Below, one piece after another: positions 61,577 to 64,000 of a stretch of 64,000 bases of DNA. Location of the stretch: NCBI GenBank assembly GCA_964607675.1, contig CAZSLC010000001.1, forward strand, positions 62,001 to 126,000, written 5' to 3'. Positions within the stretch are counted from its first letter, which is position 1, and each line of letters begins with the position of its first letter. This DNA comes from CAZSLC01 sp964607675 (GTDB taxonomy: Bacteria; Bacteroidota; Bacteroidia; Bacteroidales; UBA932). Under the pieces are notes generated by a model. That model saw nothing but the letters and a program-made list of their open reading frames with translations. It did no database searches and had not been told where the DNA came from. The translations under genes and the position numbers were made by a program.

Positions 61577-62716
61577 ATGAATTTTAATTTAACACCAACA
61601 CAGATGCTTTTTAGGCAAATGATTCGTGAATTTGCCGAGAAAGAGGTAAAGCCCCTTGCTGCTGAAATTGATGAGCAGGAGAGGTTCCCTCAAGAAACTG
61701 TTGATAAAATGACCAAATTAGGTCTTTTTGGAATTCCATTGTCACCAGAATATGGTGGAGCAGGTGGAGACAACGTTATGTATTCAATGGCCGTAGAGGA
61801 ACTTTCAAGAGTTTGTGCTACCACTGGGGTTGTACTTTCTGCACACACCTCATTGTGTCTTGCTCCGATTGCTGAAAATGGTACTGAGGAGCAAAAAAAG
61901 AAATATCTTCCAAAACTCGCGAGTGGAGAGTGGCTCGGAGCATTTGGCCTTACAGAGCCAAATGCAGGGACTGATGCCTCTTCTCAACAAACAATGGCTG
62001 TTCTTGATGGAGATGAATGGGTACTAAATGGTACAAAGATATTTATTACCAACGCTGGACATGCTCATGTATATGTTATTTTTGCTATGACAGACAAATC
62101 CCTTGGGACTAAGGGCATTTCTGCGTTTATAGTTGAATATGGCACACCAGGATTTGAAATTGGAAAGAAAGAGCTGAAATTGGGGATAAGAGGTTCCGCT
62201 ACTGCCGAACTTATTTTCTCAAATTGCCGTATTCCTAAAGATAATTTACTTGGGAGATTAGGGGGTGGATTTGGTATTGCGATGAAAACCCTTGACGGAG
62301 GTAGAATTGGAATTGCATCACAAGCTCTTGGCATAGCTCAAGGTGCTATGGATGAGACTGTTAAATATACAAAAGAGAGAAAGCAATTTGGAAAATCACT
62401 TTCTAAATTTCAAAATACTCAATTCCAAATGGCTGATTTGCAAACAAAGGTAGAAGCATCAAGGTTGCTCGTTCGCTCTGCTGCATTTAAAAAGGATCAA
62501 AAGGTCCCTTACTCTGCTGATGCTGCCATGGCAAAACTTTTTGCTGCAGAAACTGCAATGGAAGTAACTACAAAGGCAGTTCAGTTCCATGGTGGATATG
62601 GCTATACTCGCGAATATCCTGTTGAAAGGATGATGCGTGATGCGAAGATTACAGAAATTTATGAAGGCACATCTGAGGTACAGAGGATGGTAATTGCCGC
62701 AAATCTTTACAAATAG
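61577..62716 (+). CDS. bcd: Butyryl-CoA dehydrogenase (short-chain acyl-CoA dehydrogenase)
   Basis: A 379-residue acyl-CoA dehydrogenase. GAFGLTEPNAGTDASSQQT (FAD and substrate binding), ITNAGHAHVYV, the arm RGSATAELIF, QFGKSLSKFQNTQFQMADLQTK, and YEGTSEVQRMVIA with the catalytic base Glu363. It reduces crotonyl-CoA to butyryl-CoA. Followed by etfB and etfA, it should form the electron-bifurcating Bcd-Etf complex that couples this step to ferredoxin reduction with NADH. The bifurcation is family knowledge, not proven by the sequence. Confidence 0.95.
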   Translation: MNFNLTPTQMLFRQMIREFAEKEVKPLAAEIDEQERFPQETVDKMTKLGLFGIPLSPEYGGAGGDNVMYSMAVEELSRVCATTGVVLSAHTSLCLAPIAENGTEEQKKKYLPKLASGEWLGAFGLTEPNAGTDASSQQTMAVLDGDEWVLNGTKIFITNAGHAHVYVIFAMTDKSLGTKGISAFIVEYGTPGFEIGKKELKLGIRGSATAELIFSNCRIPKDNLLGRLGGGFGIAMKTLDGGRIGIASQALGIAQGAMDETVKYTKERKQFGKSLSKFQNTQFQMADLQTKVEASRLLVRSAAFKKDQKVPYSADAAMAKLFAAETAMEVTTKAVQFHGGYGYTREYPVERMMRDAKITEIYEGTSEVQRMVIAANLYK

Positions 62717-62720
62717 GAGG
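62715..62720 (+). promoter_or_regulatory. Canonical Shine-Dalgarno sequence for etfB
   Basis: AGGAGG ends 7 nt before the etfB ATG, the same spacing as the kamE site. It overlaps the bcd stop codon. Confidence 0.65.
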
Positions 62721-62727
62721 GACATTT

Positions 62728-63510
62728 ATGAAAATAGTAGTATGTATTAAACAAGTTCCGGATACAACTGAAATTAAGATTAATCCGGTTACTGGGACAC
62801 TTATTCGTGATGGTGTCCCAAGTATTATGAATCCTGATGATAAGGGGGCACTTGAGATGGCTCTTCAACTTAAAGATCAATATGGGGCACATGTCACCGT
62901 TATTACCATGGGACCTCCACAAGCTGACTTAGTATTAAGAGAAGCTTTTGCAATGGGCGCAGATCGTGCTATTCTTCTAACAGATAGGAAGTTCGCAGGG
63001 GCCGATACCCTTGCTACCTCTAATGCTCTCTCTGGAGCTTTGAAAAATTTAGAGTGGGATTTAATTATTGCTGGTCGCCAAGCTATTGATGGAGATACAG
63101 CTCAAGTTGGACCTCAAATGGCAGAACACTTAAAGATTCCACAAATTTCTTATGTGGTAAATCTGACAGTTGAAGGAAATAATAAATATCTTGTAAAAAA
63201 AGAGACAGAAGAGGGATATGAGATGCTTGAAGTAGCTTCTCCATGTCTTCTTACTGTGTTGGCAACTGCTAACAAATCAAGATATATGAATGTTAGAGGT
63301 ATTGTAGAAGCCTATTCAAAAGAGGTTGAAATATGGACTGCTGACAAAATTGATGTTGATGAGGGTAAATTGGGCCTTAATGGTTCTCCAACAAGGGTAC
63401 TGAAGGCATTTGCAAAAGGGCTCAAACAAGCTGGAGAGGTATATGAGGTTGAAGCAGATGAGGCAGCAGGTATAATTATATCTAAATTGAAAGAGAAATT
63501 TATTATTTAA
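62728..63510 (+). CDS. etfB: Electron transfer flavoprotein, beta subunit
   Basis: A 260-residue EtfB: MKIVVCIKQVPDTTEIKI at the start, MNPDDKGALEMALQLKDQYGAHVTVITMGPPQAD, LLTDRKFAGADTLATS, AGRQAIDGDTAQVGPQMAEHL and CLLTVLATANKSRYM. DGDTAQVGPQ binds the AMP/FAD phosphate. Such clostridial-type EtfB subunits carry the bifurcating FAD. It passes electrons between NADH, ferredoxin and Bcd. Preceded by a Shine-Dalgarno sequence. Confidence 0.95.
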   Translation: MKIVVCIKQVPDTTEIKINPVTGTLIRDGVPSIMNPDDKGALEMALQLKDQYGAHVTVITMGPPQADLVLREAFAMGADRAILLTDRKFAGADTLATSNALSGALKNLEWDLIIAGRQAIDGDTAQVGPQMAEHLKIPQISYVVNLTVEGNNKYLVKKETEEGYEMLEVASPCLLTVLATANKSRYMNVRGIVEAYSKEVEIWTADKIDVDEGKLGLNGSPTRVLKAFAKGLKQAGEVYEVEADEAAGIIISKLKEKFII

Positions 63511-63530
63511 CACCTTAAAAGTTACAAATC

Positions 63531-64000
63531 ATGGATAAAAAGGATTATAAAAATGTATTCGTTTTTGCAGAGCAGAGAGAAGGTGTTATTCAATCTGTTG
63601 CTCTTGAGCTAATAGGAAAATCAACAGACCTTGCAAAATCGCTTGGAGAAAAGGTCGTAGCAGTATTGCTCGGCGATAAGATCAGCTCTCAAGCACAAAC
63701 CCTTGTAGAGTATGGAGCTGATGAGGTTATCTGTGTAGATCACCCATTTTTGAAAGACTATCTTACTGAGCAATACTCTCAAGTTATTTATCAAGTTATT
63801 ACAGCATTTAGACCCAGTGTATTTTTGTTTGGAGCCACTACTATAGGAAGAGATCTTGGACCACGTCTATCTGCTCGTCTTGCAACGGGATTAACTGCTG
63901 ACTGCACAAAACTGGAAATTTCTGAGGATAAAGAGTTGATGATGACTCGTCCAGCATTTGGTGGCAACCTAATGGCTACAATTATGTGCTCGAACAATCG
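63531..64000 (+). CDS. etfA: Electron transfer flavoprotein, alpha subunit (cut by window end)
   Basis: The first 156 codons are present, beginning MDKKDYKNVFVFAEQREG and containing VYGADE-like VEYGADEVICVDHP, FLFGATTIGRDLGPRLSARLATGLTADC and RPAFGGNLMATI. This is the EtfA N-terminal domain. The FAD-binding C-terminal half lies beyond the window, so it is unknown whether further genes (thiolase, lysine permease) follow. It starts 20 nt after etfB. Confidence 0.94.
   Translation, partial: MDKKDYKNVFVFAEQREGVIQSVALELIGKSTDLAKSLGEKVVAVLLGDKISSQAQTLVEYGADEVICVDHPFLKDYLTEQYSQVIYQVITAFRPSVFLFGATTIGRDLGPRLSARLATGLTADCTKLEISEDKELMMTRPAFGGNLMATIMCSNN

Noticed and set aside
1..64000. CRISPR arrays, insertion sequences, prophage genes, tRNA or rRNA genes
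   Set aside because: I found no regularly spaced direct repeats, transposase, integrase or clear tRNA fold. The window looks like core chromosome. A tRNAscan or ISfinder search would settle small cases.

Overview
The window looks like chromosome from a low-GC, anaerobic, amino-acid-fermenting member of the Bacteroidales. The main evidence is the promoter architecture: many genes are preceded by the Bacteroidetes TAnnTTTG box, some with an upstream TTTG about 19 nt away. Shine-Dalgarno sequences are otherwise nearly absent. Bacteroidetes-type families are present (DUF3467, head-GIN/DUF2807, the C-terminal-zinc RecQ form, a dihydroorotase with DDQVHFR). No rRNA, tRNA, insertion sequence, prophage or CRISPR array was seen.

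Layout. 1-1003 (minus): start of a dihydroorotase gene and a polyprenol-phosphate sugar transferase. 1077-6792 (plus): outer-membrane protein, lipoprotein isoaspartyl peptidase/asparaginase, dicarboxylate/amino-acid symporter, omega-amidase and secreted 5'-nucleotidase, which reads as an amide, amino-acid and nucleotide scavenging unit. 6834-9204 (plus): small coiled-coil protein, ZapA, a probable 6S RNA, RNase Y. 9209-14542 (minus): a thioesterase, then a 2-oxoacid:ferredoxin oxidoreductase (four subunits), a 51-residue membrane protein and an ADP-forming acyl-CoA synthetase, bounded by a promoter and a terminator. 14705-19258 (plus): MTA/SAH deaminase, purine nucleoside phosphorylase, MtnA, HAD phosphatase, YycJ-like hydrolase. 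19206-29935: EEP-family protein, PEP carboxykinase, RecQ, CDF transporter, DUF417 protein, soluble PAS histidine kinase, Maf, KdsC-like phosphatase, fucose-isomerase-like protein, DUF3467 protein. 30013-36849 (plus): ValS, acyl-CoA thioesterase, TatA, TatC, ABC-F ATPase, rRNA methyltransferase. 36913-38812 (plus): ECF sigma factor, membrane anti-sigma-like protein and GIN-domain protein, with an ECF-type promoter in front and a perfect terminator behind. 38930-44814: dipeptidase, SDR, serine hydrolase lipoprotein, CinA, PyrD, XRE regulator. 44815-45352 is the only long gene-free stretch and carries palindromic candidate operators. 45353-50277: QueA, M28 peptidase, acyltransferase, MscS channel.

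50371-64000 (plus) is a near-contiguous lysine-to-butyrate operon: atoD, kal, kce, kdd, kamA, kamB, kamC, kamD, kamE, atoA, crotonase, hbd, bcd, etfB, etfA (cut by the window end). KamA makes beta-lysine, KamDE makes 3,5-diaminohexanoate, Kdd oxidises it, Kce cleaves it with acetyl-CoA, Kal deaminates to crotonyl-CoA, Bcd-Etf reduces to butyryl-CoA, and AtoDA moves CoA to acetoacetate. Only a thiolase, a lysine importer and the end of etfA are not seen. KamB and KamC (a MutS-like ATPase) are the probable reactivation machinery of the B12-dependent aminomutase.

Together with the ferredoxin oxidoreductase/ADP-forming synthetase operon, asparaginase, amidase, symporter and dipeptidase, the window describes an organism living by peptide and amino-acid fermentation with ATP made by substrate-level phosphorylation. 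No wholly new system could be demonstrated. The least explained pieces are the 51-residue membrane protein in the oxidoreductase operon, the fucose-isomerase-like gene, the candidate XRE operators, and two canonical Shine-Dalgarno sequences confined to the lysine operon.
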